Shown here: piece by piece, positions 17,754 to 24,412 of the stretch
Position numbering within the stretch: the stretch's first letter is position 1
How the letters are laid out: each line of letters starts with the position of its first letter
Assembly: GCA_024642545.1 (NCBI GenBank)
Contig: JAHEAW010000011.1
Coordinates: forward strand, 1 to 36,358
Origin: Erythrobacteraceae bacterium
GTDB taxonomy: Bacteria; Pseudomonadota; Alphaproteobacteria; Sphingomonadales; Sphingomonadaceae
Direction of reading: 5' to 3'
DNA: 36,358 bases
Position numbers and translations under genes: made by a program
The notes under the pieces: generated by a model
The model's database searches: none
What the model was told of the DNA's origin: nothing
Seen by the model: the letters and a program-made list of their open reading frames with translations, nothing else

Positions 17754-18316
17754 CAGTCGTCAGCCCTCTCTTCTTCTTCGTTGATTTCATCGACACCGGC
17801 AGTGTCTATCGGTTTGGTTGCAGCGATCAGCGCATCGGTCAGGATGAGCTTGGCCGCATGGATATTTTCGAGCGCAATGGCAAACCTCTTGCCCGCCTTG
17901 TCCTCAACAGTGACGGTCATACCAACAATTCCGGTCAAGGTGCCACGAACATTGCGCTGGCCTGCGATCTTTTCGACCAGCGCAACCTTGCATTCGTGTC
18001 CGGCCCAATTGGCAAAGTCCTTTGGGCGGGTCAGCGGCCGGTCGATCCCGGGGGAACTAACTTCGAGGTGATAATTGCCTTCAACCAGCTCCTCTCCCTG
18101 TTCTTCCAGCGCGTCGATCTGGTTCGAGACCGCGCGCGACAGTGCAGCGCATTGATCAATCACCAGCTGGCCCGTTGCCGGATCTTCCGCCATGATCTGC
18201 AGCGCACGTTCCCCGTCGCCAGCTTCGGATCCTGTCATAATCACTCGCACAAGATCAAAGCCGAGCGCTGCCGCTTCGGGTTCGATGATCTCTTTCAGGC
18301 GTGCCAAGTCGGCCAT
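17753..18316 (-). CDS. rimP: Ribosome maturation factor RimP
   Basis: A 187-residue 30S assembly factor (former DUF150). The N-terminal alpha/beta domain ends with EVSSPGIDRPLTRPKDFANW, the family hallmark, and a C-terminal SH3-like beta domain and acidic tail follow. GGAG lies five bases before ATG 18316. It is the first gene of the long minus-strand cluster. The 137 bp upstream, up to the pspF stop, should hold the main promoter, but no single consensus site stands out. Confidence 0.97.
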   Translation of the reverse strand: MADLARLKEIIEPEAAALGFDLVRVIMTGSEAGDGERALQIMAEDPATGQLVIDQCAALSRAVSNQIDALEEQGEELVEGNYHLEVSSPGIDRPLTRPKDFANWAGHECKVALVEKIAGQRNVRGTLTGIVGMTVTVEDKAGKRFAIALENIHAAKLILTDALIAATKPIDTAGVDEINEEEERADD

Positions 18317-18453
18317 GCAGTCTCCAGTTAGGCCCTGATTGCGACAAAGCGGTTTAATGCCGGCCCCTTATCGGCGCCAGCCCCACTTCATCAAGACAAT
18401 GTCGGGATGACGTTCAAATAGGCGGGTGATTGGCGTTTTGCAAGCGGCAAAGA

Positions 18454-19509
18454 TTATTCGCCGTCAGCCAGTCCATGCTTCTTGATACAATGGCGCAGCT
18501 GATCATAGCTAAGGCCGAGCGCCTTGGCAGTCTGGCGCTGGTTCCAGCGGTGCTTGCCCAGCGCATATTCGACAATCATCCGCTCATGCGCCTCAACCGC
18601 GCCTTTCAAATCGTCAACTCTTTCCAGATCGGGCATGATAGGCTGCGCAGCAGCCTGGTCTTGCGCCGCCGCTGGCATGCGCTTGCGTGCCGCCGGTTCG
18701 AACGGTTTCCAAGGGCTGTCGAACGGGTCGAAAACCAGATGCCCAATTGGATCTTCCCAATTGTCCCACCGGTAAACCCCGCGTTCAACCACATTGCGCA
18801 ATTCGCGGACGTTGCCCGGCCAGGGGTGTTCTTCCAATTGGCGTGCGACATTTTCGGCAAAGCCGGGCCAGCGGTCCCAGCCAATCTCTGCCGCCATCCG
18901 CCGCCCGAAATATTCGGCCAGAACGCCGATGTCACCTTCGCGCACGCGTAACGGCGGCAGAGTAATGACTTCAAAACTCAGCCGGTCGAGCAGATCGGAA
19001 CGGAATTGCCCTTCATCAGCCAGCCGCGGTAAATCCTCATTCGTGGCGGCGACAATCCGCACATCGACGCTGATCGGACGCGAGGAGCCGATTCGCGTGA
19101 CCTCGCCATATTCGACCGCGCGCAGAAGCCTTTCCTGCGCGCCCATCGACAATGTGCCCAGTTCATCGAGAAATAGCGTGCCTTTGTCGGCTTCTTCAAA
19201 TCTTCCCACCCGCGCTTTGGTAGCCCCAGTGAACGCGCCGGCTTCATGGCCGAACAGCTCCGCTTCAATCAGCGTTTCAGGAAGGGCGGCACAGTTCATG
19301 ATTACCAGTGGTTCCCCCCAGCGCGGTGACAGACGGTGCAAGCGTTCAGCGATCAGTTCCTTGCCGGTTCCGCGCTCGCCCACCACCAGAACAGGGCGTC
19401 GCATCGGGGCAGCACGGCTGGCACGCTCCACCGCATCAAGGAAGGCCCCGGATTGGCCAATAAACTGGTTTTCCCGCTCCACAGCCCAACCTATAGGGAA
19501 TTTCCCCAT
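18454..19509 (-). CDS. pspF: Sigma-54-dependent psp operon activator PspF
   Basis: A 351-residue enhancer-binding protein. The track ORF to 19941 is overextended through the divergent promoter region; ATG 19509 gives the usual short N-terminus with no sensor domain. The AAA+ domain carries Walker A GERGTGKE, the sigma-54-contacting loop GAFTGA, Walker B GTLFLDE and arginine fingers in FRSDLLDRL. A Fis-type helix-turn-helix (NQRQTAKALGLSYDQLRHCI) closes the protein. In the E. coli model PspA binds and inhibits PspF until membrane stress. It is divergent from the psp operon, as expected. Confidence 0.96.
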   Translation of the reverse strand: MGKFPIGWAVERENQFIGQSGAFLDAVERASRAAPMRRPVLVVGERGTGKELIAERLHRLSPRWGEPLVIMNCAALPETLIEAELFGHEAGAFTGATKARVGRFEEADKGTLFLDELGTLSMGAQERLLRAVEYGEVTRIGSSRPISVDVRIVAATNEDLPRLADEGQFRSDLLDRLSFEVITLPPLRVREGDIGVLAEYFGRRMAAEIGWDRWPGFAENVARQLEEHPWPGNVRELRNVVERGVYRWDNWEDPIGHLVFDPFDSPWKPFEPAARKRMPAAAQDQAAAQPIMPDLERVDDLKGAVEAHERMIVEYALGKHRWNQRQTAKALGLSYDQLRHCIKKHGLADGE

Positions 19510-19546
19510 ATGTTGGCAATAGAAACCAAATTTCCTTCGCTGGGCC

Positions 19547-19582
19547 TTTACAAATGTGCAGGTATTTGGCCATTTTTGTAAA
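19547..19582. promoter_or_regulatory. Inverted repeat TTTACAAA-N20-TTTGTAAA in the pspF-psp intergenic region
   Basis: Perfect 8-bp arms lie 20 bases apart, ending one base before the -24 element of the sigma-54 promoter and starting 37 bases before pspF's ATG on the other strand. They could be a PspF enhancer site or an operator controlling pspF. Their closeness to the core promoter is atypical for an enhancer. Sequence alone does not decide. Confidence 0.5.
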
Positions 19583-19583
19583 T

Positions 19584-19599
19584 TGGCACGCTCCTTGCT
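19584..19599 (+). promoter_or_regulatory. Sigma-54 (-24/-12) promoter of the psp operon
   Basis: TGGCACG-N4-TTGC matches the sigma-54 consensus TGGCACG-N4-TTGC at every fixed position, with GG and GC in the right spacing. It points toward the small ORF at 19636 and pspA, and is paired with the divergent activator gene pspF. Transcription should begin about 12 bases downstream, near 19610. Confidence 0.95.
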
Positions 19600-19635
19600 G
19601 AATGGTGAACAGAAACATTCGAAAGGTATCAAGCC

Positions 19636-19788
19636 ATGTATAGTCGCCGCTTCTTTCAGACCAAAGTGGGTCAGGCAGCTGCTGCCAGCATCCTGGCGAT
19701 GGTGGCATTTGTGGCCCTGACCACGCAGATGCAGGCTACCCCTGCCTTTGCAGCCACGATGCATTGTGAAACTGTGGAACTCGCATGA
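19636..19788 (+). CDS. Signal-peptide-like microprotein at the head of the psp operon
   Basis: A 50-codon ORF absent from the ORF track. It is the first ORF after the sigma-54 promoter. The product starts with a twin-arginine-like motif (SRRFFQ), then has a single hydrophobic Ala-rich segment (about 13-30), a likely cleavage site AFA near residue 39, and only about 11 residues beyond, including one Cys. Its stop overlaps an ATG in frame with pspA (ATGA). It could be a tiny membrane peptide, a Tat/Sec-targeted peptide sensing export or proton-motive force, or a translational leader for pspA. I recognise no named family. The upstream AAGGTATCAAGCC is a plausible, loose Shine-Dalgarno. Confidence 0.65.
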   Translation: MYSRRFFQTKVGQAAAASILAMVAFVALTTQMQATPAFAATMHCETVELA

Positions 19789-20000
19789 GCGATCCGTTTG
19801 ACACCACCCCTCTTGGGCCGGAGCGTTCATCTCCCCCCGATGCCTCAGCCCCCTCTGGCGCTTCGGCCCGCCCCCTTGGCCAGGCCCGCGGATCGCGCTT
19901 CGAAAGCGAAGTCGAACGGTTGCGCCAAAGCCCCACCCCAACGCAAACGGGCCGCAGCAGCCATTCCACTGCCGAATTCAACTTCACCGGAGTACCCCTG

Positions 20001-20687
20001 ATGGGAATTTTCAGCCGCACACGTGACATTATCGCCGCCAACTTCAACGATATGCTCGACAAGGCGGATGACCCGGCGAAAATGATCCGGATGATTATCC
20101 TCGAAATGGAGGAAACGCTGGTCGAAGTCCGCGCCAGTGCTGCCCGCACGATTGCCGATCAGAAGGAAATGCACCGCCATACGGTCAAACTGGACCGGTT
20201 ACAGGCCGATTGGGGCGAAAAGGCCCAGCTCGCCCTGTCAAAGGATCGGGAAGATCTGGCCCGGGCTGCACTGGTTGAAAAGAAGAAGGCCAGCGACATG
20301 GCTGACCAACTAAAAGCCGAAATCACGGTGCTCGACGATGCGCTGCGGGCCTATGAGCAGGACATCAACAAGCTTCAGAACCGCCTTCGCGAAGCACGCA
20401 GCCGTCAGACCGCCATCGCCGCGCGGCTCGAAAGCGCTGAGAACCGCGTCAAACTGCGCACGCTGATGAGCACCGAACGCACTGACGAAGCACTCGCCCG
20501 GTTCGACCAACTGGAACGCCGAGTCGATTATGCAGAAGGGCGCGCCGATGCGCTGAGCATTGCCGATGGCAGCGGCAAGCCAACCTTGTCGGACGAAATC
20601 GCCGCCCTGGCGGGTGCTGACAAGATCGACGAAGAACTCGAAGCAATGAAGGCTGCCATGGGCGGCAAAGACACAAAGGACCAATAG
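20001..20687 (+). CDS. pspA: Phage shock protein A (PspA/IM30 family)
   Basis: A 228-residue peripheral inner-membrane coiled-coil protein. It begins with the canonical MGIFSRTRDIIAANFN amphipathic helix, then DPAKMIRMIILEMEETLVEVR, and is helical to the end. PspA oligomerises on stressed membranes and inhibits PspF when not engaged. ATG 20001 gives the normal family length, with GGAG eight bases upstream. The track ORF begins at 19785, which would add a 72-residue Pro/Ser-rich extension that no PspA I know has. That frame starts exactly at an ATGA junction with the microprotein, so a longer form cannot be excluded. Confidence 0.95.
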   Translation: MGIFSRTRDIIAANFNDMLDKADDPAKMIRMIILEMEETLVEVRASAARTIADQKEMHRHTVKLDRLQADWGEKAQLALSKDREDLARAALVEKKKASDMADQLKAEITVLDDALRAYEQDINKLQNRLREARSRQTAIAARLESAENRVKLRTLMSTERTDEALARFDQLERRVDYAEGRADALSIADGSGKPTLSDEIAALAGADKIDEELEAMKAAMGGKDTKDQ

Positions 20688-20690
20688 AGC

Positions 20691-20987
20691 ATGGACGAAT
20701 CAATTTTCATCGTACCGGTGATTTTCATCGGCCTGCCGTGGATCATCTTCCATTATATCACCAAGTGGAAAACCGCTGCCACCATCACCAACGATGACGA
20801 ACATTTGCTGGACGAGCTCTATCATCTCGCCCGCCGTCTCGACGAACGGATGGATACGGTTGAACGTTTGGTCGCGTCGGACAACCCTGACTTCAAACCG
20901 ACCCGACTGATGCATGACCGCGAAATTGACAATCAGCCGCTGCGCGAACTCGATCGCCTGCTGGCCGAGAAAAAGGGAGCCAAGTGA
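20691..20987 (+). CDS. pspB: Phage shock protein B (PspB)
   Basis: A 98-residue inner-membrane protein: one N-terminal transmembrane helix (about residues 4-24, FIVPVIFIGLPWIIFHYI), then a cytoplasmic coiled coil with the PspB hallmark ARRLDERMDTVERLVASDNPDF. In E. coli PspB and PspC relieve PspA inhibition of PspF. It is longer than E. coli PspB (74 residues), with an extra C-terminal helix ending LRELDRLLAEK. It begins three bases after pspA and its stop overlaps the pspC start (TGATG). Confidence 0.93.
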   Translation: MDESIFIVPVIFIGLPWIIFHYITKWKTAATITNDDEHLLDELYHLARRLDERMDTVERLVASDNPDFKPTRLMHDREIDNQPLRELDRLLAEKKGAK

Positions 20988-21361
20988 TGACCAGCGAACG
21001 CACAACCCTTTATCGCGACAAGCAGAACGGCAAACTGCTCGGCGTTTGCGCTGGAATTGCCGATTACACTGGGGTCGATGCCCTGTGGGTGCGACTGGGG
21101 GCGATTGTGCTCGCTTTCAGCACCGGAATCGCGATCCCGGCCTATTTCGTGTTCGGCATGCTGCTGGGCAAGAAACCTGCCCACCTCTACGTCGAACCGG
21201 AAGAGCAGAAATACTGGCAGCGTGTGCGCCAGTCCCCTGCCCGCACCGCCCGCGAAGTGCGCGCCCGGTTCCGCGATATTGATCGCCGCCTGGCCGATGT
21301 CGAAACCTATTACGTCACCAGCAATCCGCGCCTTTCGGCAGAGATCGAACGGCTGCGCTGA
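20987..21361 (+). CDS. pspC: Phage shock protein C (PspC)
   Basis: A 124-residue PspC-domain protein starting at ATG 20987 (the track's 20984 start is a GTG). The PspC core is KLLGVCAGIADYTGVDALWVR followed by two hydrophobic segments ending VFGMLLGKK. The C-terminal tail is a cytoplasmic coiled coil ending RLADVETYYVTSNPRLSAEI followed by ERLR. This tail has the same length and end pattern (EIE.LR) as the module in the small proteins downstream. It works with PspB to sense envelope stress. Confidence 0.94.
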   Translation: MTSERTTLYRDKQNGKLLGVCAGIADYTGVDALWVRLGAIVLAFSTGIAIPAYFVFGMLLGKKPAHLYVEPEEQKYWQRVRQSPARTAREVRARFRDIDRRLADVETYYVTSNPRLSAEIERLR

Positions 21362-21387
21362 CCGCAAACTGAGGGATTAAGTACGAA

Positions 21388-21696
21388 ATGGAAAATCTAA
21401 CCGACATGCTGGCAGTATCGATGCCATTTCTGATGGTGCTCGGGATCGTGTGGATCAAAAGCCGCAACAAGCTGGAAGAAAGGCGGATCACCGCTACTGC
21501 CGAACACAGTGCCGAAAAGGCCGCGCAATACGCCGCGCATACCGCTGAACTGGAAAAGCGAGTGCAGGTGCTCGAACGGATCGTGACCGACCGCGGCTAT
21601 GACATCGCGACCCAGATTGAGGCGTTGCGCGATAGCCGCGCGGTTGAAGGCGATAGCGGCGTTCCGTTCAATATGCCGAGGAAGGAAAACGTCTGA
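21388..21696 (+). CDS. Small PspB-like membrane/coiled-coil protein, array member 1
   Basis: A 102-residue protein with one N-terminal transmembrane helix (about 5-23) and a cytoplasmic helix. The core module RVQVLERIVTDRGYDIATQI, followed by EALR, resembles the PspB coiled coil (R-x-x-x-hydrophobic-E) and, with no gap, the PspC tail. A GAGGG site precedes ATG 21388, 26 bases after pspC. The stop overlaps the next start (TGATG). I recognise no named family; a role as an extra Psp stress-sensing subunit is inference from context and sequence resemblance. Confidence 0.85.
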   Translation: MENLTDMLAVSMPFLMVLGIVWIKSRNKLEERRITATAEHSAEKAAQYAAHTAELEKRVQVLERIVTDRGYDIATQIEALRDSRAVEGDSGVPFNMPRKENV

Positions 21697-21998
21697 TGGG
21701 CGAACTGGCCATTATCTTCGGGTTTATCCTGATCGTCAGTTTCGGGGCGTTTGCTCTGGGCCTTACGATCCACAAGCGCGACCTGGCCTTCAAACAGCGC
21801 AAGCTGGAACTGGAAGCGGTTCGGACAGGGGCGGATAGTGCCGCATCAGCCAGGAAGATCGAGCAGCTGGAACAGCGGGTGCGCGTATTGGAACGGCTCG
21901 CAACCGACCGCGGGCAGGATCTGGCGCTGCAGATCGAGGAGTTGCGCCGAACTTCGGACGAGGCGCTGGAGTTTGACCGGACGGAGGACGTGCAATGA
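21696..21998 (+). CDS. Small PspB-like membrane/coiled-coil protein, array member 2
   Basis: A 100-residue protein with an N-terminal transmembrane helix (about 4-23, IIFGFILIVSFGAFALGL) and a basic stretch HKRDLAFKQRK that fixes the tail in the cytoplasm. Its module RVRVLERLATDRGQDLALQI, followed by EELR, is the closest match to member 1, so the two are probably an in-operon duplication. It ends with a charged tail. ATGA overlap joins it to the next gene. Function is unassigned. Confidence 0.85.
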   Translation: MGELAIIFGFILIVSFGAFALGLTIHKRDLAFKQRKLELEAVRTGADSAASARKIEQLEQRVRVLERLATDRGQDLALQIEELRRTSDEALEFDRTEDVQ

Positions 21999-22270
21999 GC
22001 TGGCCTGTCGCAATTGTGCTGATCGTGCTGATTTCTGCGATGGCAAAACTGATCCGGTCCCGGCACCGGGTGGAGCATGGGGTGATCCGGGATCGCTACG
22101 GCGCGGAAAGCCCTTCGGTCTCCTACAAGGAGCAAGCGCTCCAACGCGAAGTTGAGGATTTGCGCGAGCGGATCAAGGTGCTCGAGCGGATCACCACCGA
22201 CGCCAACAGCACCAACGAGCGGCATTCCAAAGCTATCGCCGATGAAATTGAAAGTCTCCGCGGGCAATAA
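21995..22270 (+). CDS. Small PspB-like membrane/coiled-coil protein, array member 3
   Basis: A 91-residue protein with a short N-terminal transmembrane helix (about 3-19) followed by a basic segment RSRHRVEHG. The module reads DLRERIKVLERITTDAN and, after a seven-residue-longer spacer than in members 1 and 2, IADEIESLRG. The RERI..LE.I core is strikingly like E. coli PspB. It overlaps the previous gene (ATGA) and is followed by a 45-bp gap. Confidence 0.85.
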   Translation: MSWPVAIVLIVLISAMAKLIRSRHRVEHGVIRDRYGAESPSVSYKEQALQREVEDLRERIKVLERITTDANSTNERHSKAIADEIESLRGQ

Positions 22271-22315
22271 CCCCGCCCCATCATCTGAACCACGGTTCGC
22301 AAGGAGGACCGGATC

Positions 22316-22555
22316 ATGAGCGAACAGATTATCATTGCGGCCACCGCGTTTGCCGGTCTGGGACTGGTAGCACTGATTGCCCTGCGCGGATGGCAGGGCT
22401 GGCTGACCCTGAAAGAACACGAGCTGGACCGGAGCGCCAACCGTTTCGCCGAGATCGAGCAAGGCCCGGGTAGCGGCGCTGCCCGGATCGAGATTGCCGA
22501 CCTCAAGGAACGGATCCGCAAGCTGGAGGCCATCGCCAATGGGGTAGACCTCTGA
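22316..22555 (+). CDS. Small PspB-like membrane/coiled-coil protein, array member 4
   Basis: A 79-residue protein, close to the length of E. coli PspB. A transmembrane helix (about 5-24) leads to a short amphipathic tail ending DLKERIRKLEAIANGVDL, the truncated form of the shared module without the EIE.LR end. A strong AAGGAGG lies eight bases before ATG 22316. It is the last psp-like gene; sufE follows after 26 bp. Function is inferred only from membership in this run. Confidence 0.82.
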   Translation: MSEQIIIAATAFAGLGLVALIALRGWQGWLTLKEHELDRSANRFAEIEQGPGSGAARIEIADLKERIRKLEAIANGVDL

Positions 22556-22581
22556 CGCGGGCCTGCTAGACGCTGCCCAAT

Positions 22582-22989
22582 ATGCGAACCATTGCCGACA
22601 TTGCTGAAGAATATGACTTCCTCGAAGGTGACGAGCGCTACCGCCTGCTGATCGAGCTTGGCCGCGAGCTTGATGATATGCCCGATGCGCTCAAAACCGA
22701 TGCCACGTTGGTGCGCGGATGTTCCGCCAGCGTGTGGGTCTATCCTACCGGAGACACGGACAAGCTGCATTTTCTGGCTGATAGTAACGCCGCCATCACC
22801 AAAGGCATCGTCGCGCTGGTCATTGCCGCTGTGCAGGACCGCCCGGCCGCAGAAGTTGCCGCGATGGACATCACTGCAGCACTCGCGCCATTTGATCTGA
22901 GGAACCAGCTCAGCTCCAACCGCACCCAAGGCGTTCCAAACATGATTGCGCTGGTGTGCGAGCATGCAGCAAGGCTTGCTGATGCCTAG
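22582..22989 (+). CDS. sufE: SufE-family cysteine desulfurase sulfur acceptor
   Basis: A 135-residue Fe-S cluster assembly protein that accepts persulfide sulfur from SufS and passes it to the SufBCD scaffold. The active-site Cys is in VRGCSASVW (about residue 48), within the family context RYRLLIELGRELDDMP before it and the FLADSNAAITKGIVALVIAA helix after it. No suf genes flank it. The upstream region lacks a clear Shine-Dalgarno, and it may be read through from the psp array. Confidence 0.95.
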   Translation: MRTIADIAEEYDFLEGDERYRLLIELGRELDDMPDALKTDATLVRGCSASVWVYPTGDTDKLHFLADSNAAITKGIVALVIAAVQDRPAAEVAAMDITAALAPFDLRNQLSSNRTQGVPNMIALVCEHAARLADA

Positions 22990-23018
22990 CGCGCCGATAT
23001 TTGGGATGCATCTCTGAT

Positions 23019-23366
23019 ATGCGCCGATTGTATCTTGCTGGCGGCATAACCTGCGTTGGCCTTGGCGCGATTGGCGCTGCGCTGCCGCTGATGCCAACCG
23101 TACCATTCTTGCTGCTGGCCGCCTTCTGCTTTGCACGCAGCAACCCTGAGTGGGAACAGCGATTGTTGAACCATCCACAATGGGGCGCACAGCTGCGCGA
23201 CTGGCGCGAACGCAAGGCCATTTCGCGCCGGGCCAAGATTGGCGCGATTGGCGCAATGGTGGTCGGCGGCCTGGTCACCTGGATGACACTTGGCCCGCCG
23301 TGGTATTATGTGTCGATCGCGGTCGTTCTCATTTGCGGCAGCTGGATCGCAACCCGCAACGAATAA
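23019..23366 (+). CDS. DUF454 (YbaN family) small inner-membrane protein
   Basis: A 115-residue protein starting at ATG 23019 (the track start at 23001 is a TTG). It has the DUF454 pattern: a first hydrophobic segment GGITCVGLGAIGAALPLMPT, the motif PFLLLAAFCFARSNPEWEQRLLNH, then two C-terminal transmembrane segments. The function of YbaN proteins is unknown. It is 29 bases after sufE and convergent with crtZ. Confidence 0.9.
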   Translation: MRRLYLAGGITCVGLGAIGAALPLMPTVPFLLLAAFCFARSNPEWEQRLLNHPQWGAQLRDWRERKAISRRAKIGAIGAMVVGGLVTWMTLGPPWYYVSIAVVLICGSWIATRNE

Positions 23367-23371
23367 GCGGT

Positions 23372-23902
23372 CTAGCGCCCCGCACTTTCACGGACAATTG
23401 CCAGGCCTGCCTTGCGCTGCTGCGCAAGTTCTGCCTTCAGCGCGGCTGGGTTGCGCGCGATCAGAAACCCGAAGCTGACCCCGCCTTCCTTGCCAATCGT
23501 GGCATGATGCAGCTTGTGTGCCTGCACCAGCCGCTTGGCATAACCACGTTTAGGGACGAATCGAAAGTAGCGCTGATGGACTAGCCCGTCATGAATCAGC
23601 GTGTAGATGATACCGTAACCCAGAATACCGAGGCCAATCCAGGTCGCAGGCCACCATGCCGCTGCGCCGAGCACCAGCGGGCTGCCAATTGCAAACATCG
23701 CAATGCTCATCGCAGCGCCGACCAGGCCGTAAAGGTCATTCTTTTCCAGCGTCTGGTCATGCGGTTCATGATGGTCGCGGTGCCACGCCCAACCCCAACC
23801 ATGCATGATGTATTTATGGCTCGCCCACGCTGCCCATTCCATCGCAAAGATGGTGACAAGAACGATCAGTGTAGGGATCAGATAGGTCATGGCCACGGCC
23901 AT
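23372..23902 (-). CDS. crtZ: Beta-carotene 3-hydroxylase (fatty acid hydroxylase superfamily)
   Basis: A 176-residue membrane di-iron hydroxylase that adds 3-hydroxyl groups to the beta rings of carotenoids, giving zeaxanthin-type pigments. The His clusters are all present: HKYIMH, HRDHH, HDGLVH and HKLHH. About four hydrophobic segments flank them. ATG 23902 and ATG 23890 are both in frame, within the near-palindrome ATGGCCGTGGCCAT; the first has an AAGG upstream. No other crt gene is in the window. Presence suggests a pigmented marine-type sphingomonad. Confidence 0.93.
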   Translation of the reverse strand: MAVAMTYLIPTLIVLVTIFAMEWAAWASHKYIMHGWGWAWHRDHHEPHDQTLEKNDLYGLVGAAMSIAMFAIGSPLVLGAAAWWPATWIGLGILGYGIIYTLIHDGLVHQRYFRFVPKRGYAKRLVQAHKLHHATIGKEGGVSFGFLIARNPAALKAELAQQRKAGLAIVRESAGR

Positions 23903-23908
23903 TATATA

Positions 23909-24310
23909 CTAGTCATCCTTGGGAAAGAAGAACTTCGCGATTTCCTCACCAATGCGTGCCGGGCGCAATGTTTCCGCATCAATGCAGCACCAGCTTGACT
24001 GGATTTCAGCCAGCACTTCACCGCCGCGCTCAATCACCGTGTGGTAAAATGCGCGCGCGCCCTTGGTGCTTTCCAATACGGTGCGGGCAATAATGTCATC
24101 ATTGAGAAACGCCGGTTTGCGATATGTTATCTCGTGCTTCAGCGCCACCCATGCCCGGCTCGCTACCGCATCAGCCGGGGCGATATTGCGCCAATGTGAC
24201 AACACCGCATCCTGCACCCAGGACAGGTAGCGGGCATTGTTTACATGCCCCATGAAGTCGATATCGGCGGGCAGGATATTGATCGGAAAAGTATAAGGCT
24301 TTGCTGACAT
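23909..24310 (-). CDS. 4HBT-type acyl-CoA thioesterase
   Basis: A 133-residue single hotdog domain. The catalytic-region pattern [22 protein letters not shown], with Asp followed by GHVNN, is the YbgC/4-hydroxybenzoyl-CoA thioesterase hallmark. Then come a central strand region [17 protein letters not shown] and a C-terminal helix. Substrate unknown. It lies six bases upstream of crtZ on the same strand and they are probably co-transcribed; a metabolic link is not evident. Confidence 0.9.
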   Translation of the reverse strand: MSAKPYTFPINILPADIDFMGHVNNARYLSWVQDAVLSHWRNIAPADAVASRAWVALKHEITYRKPAFLNDDIIARTVLESTKGARAFYHTVIERGGEVLAEIQSSWCCIDAETLRPARIGEEIAKFFFPKDD

Positions 24311-24412
24311 GGGTGTAAGTTAAGCACTAATAGATTTCTTTTCCATGACTCGTCTTTTCCTGCTGATAAGTTGGCTTGCCACTGTGGCCGATTAGTCGCT
24401 AATTCATCTGCC

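Noticed and set aside
19510-19941. N-terminal extension of pspF in the ORF track
   Set aside because: It runs through the sigma-54 promoter, the microprotein and the start of the pspA frame on the opposite strand; PspF lacks such a domain and begins well at 19509.
21668-23256. Minus-strand ORFs of 264 and 377 residues opposite the psp array and sufE
   Set aside because: They cross several well-supported plus-strand genes with overlapping stop/start junctions and show no domain or ribosome site.
24345-24395. Leu-rich 16-codon ORF ([16 protein letters not shown]) just before leuC, resembling an attenuation leader peptide
   Set aside because: No ribosome-binding site is evident, the leucine codons are not a run of rare codons, and only 17 bases separate its stop from leuC, too few for a terminator/antiterminator.
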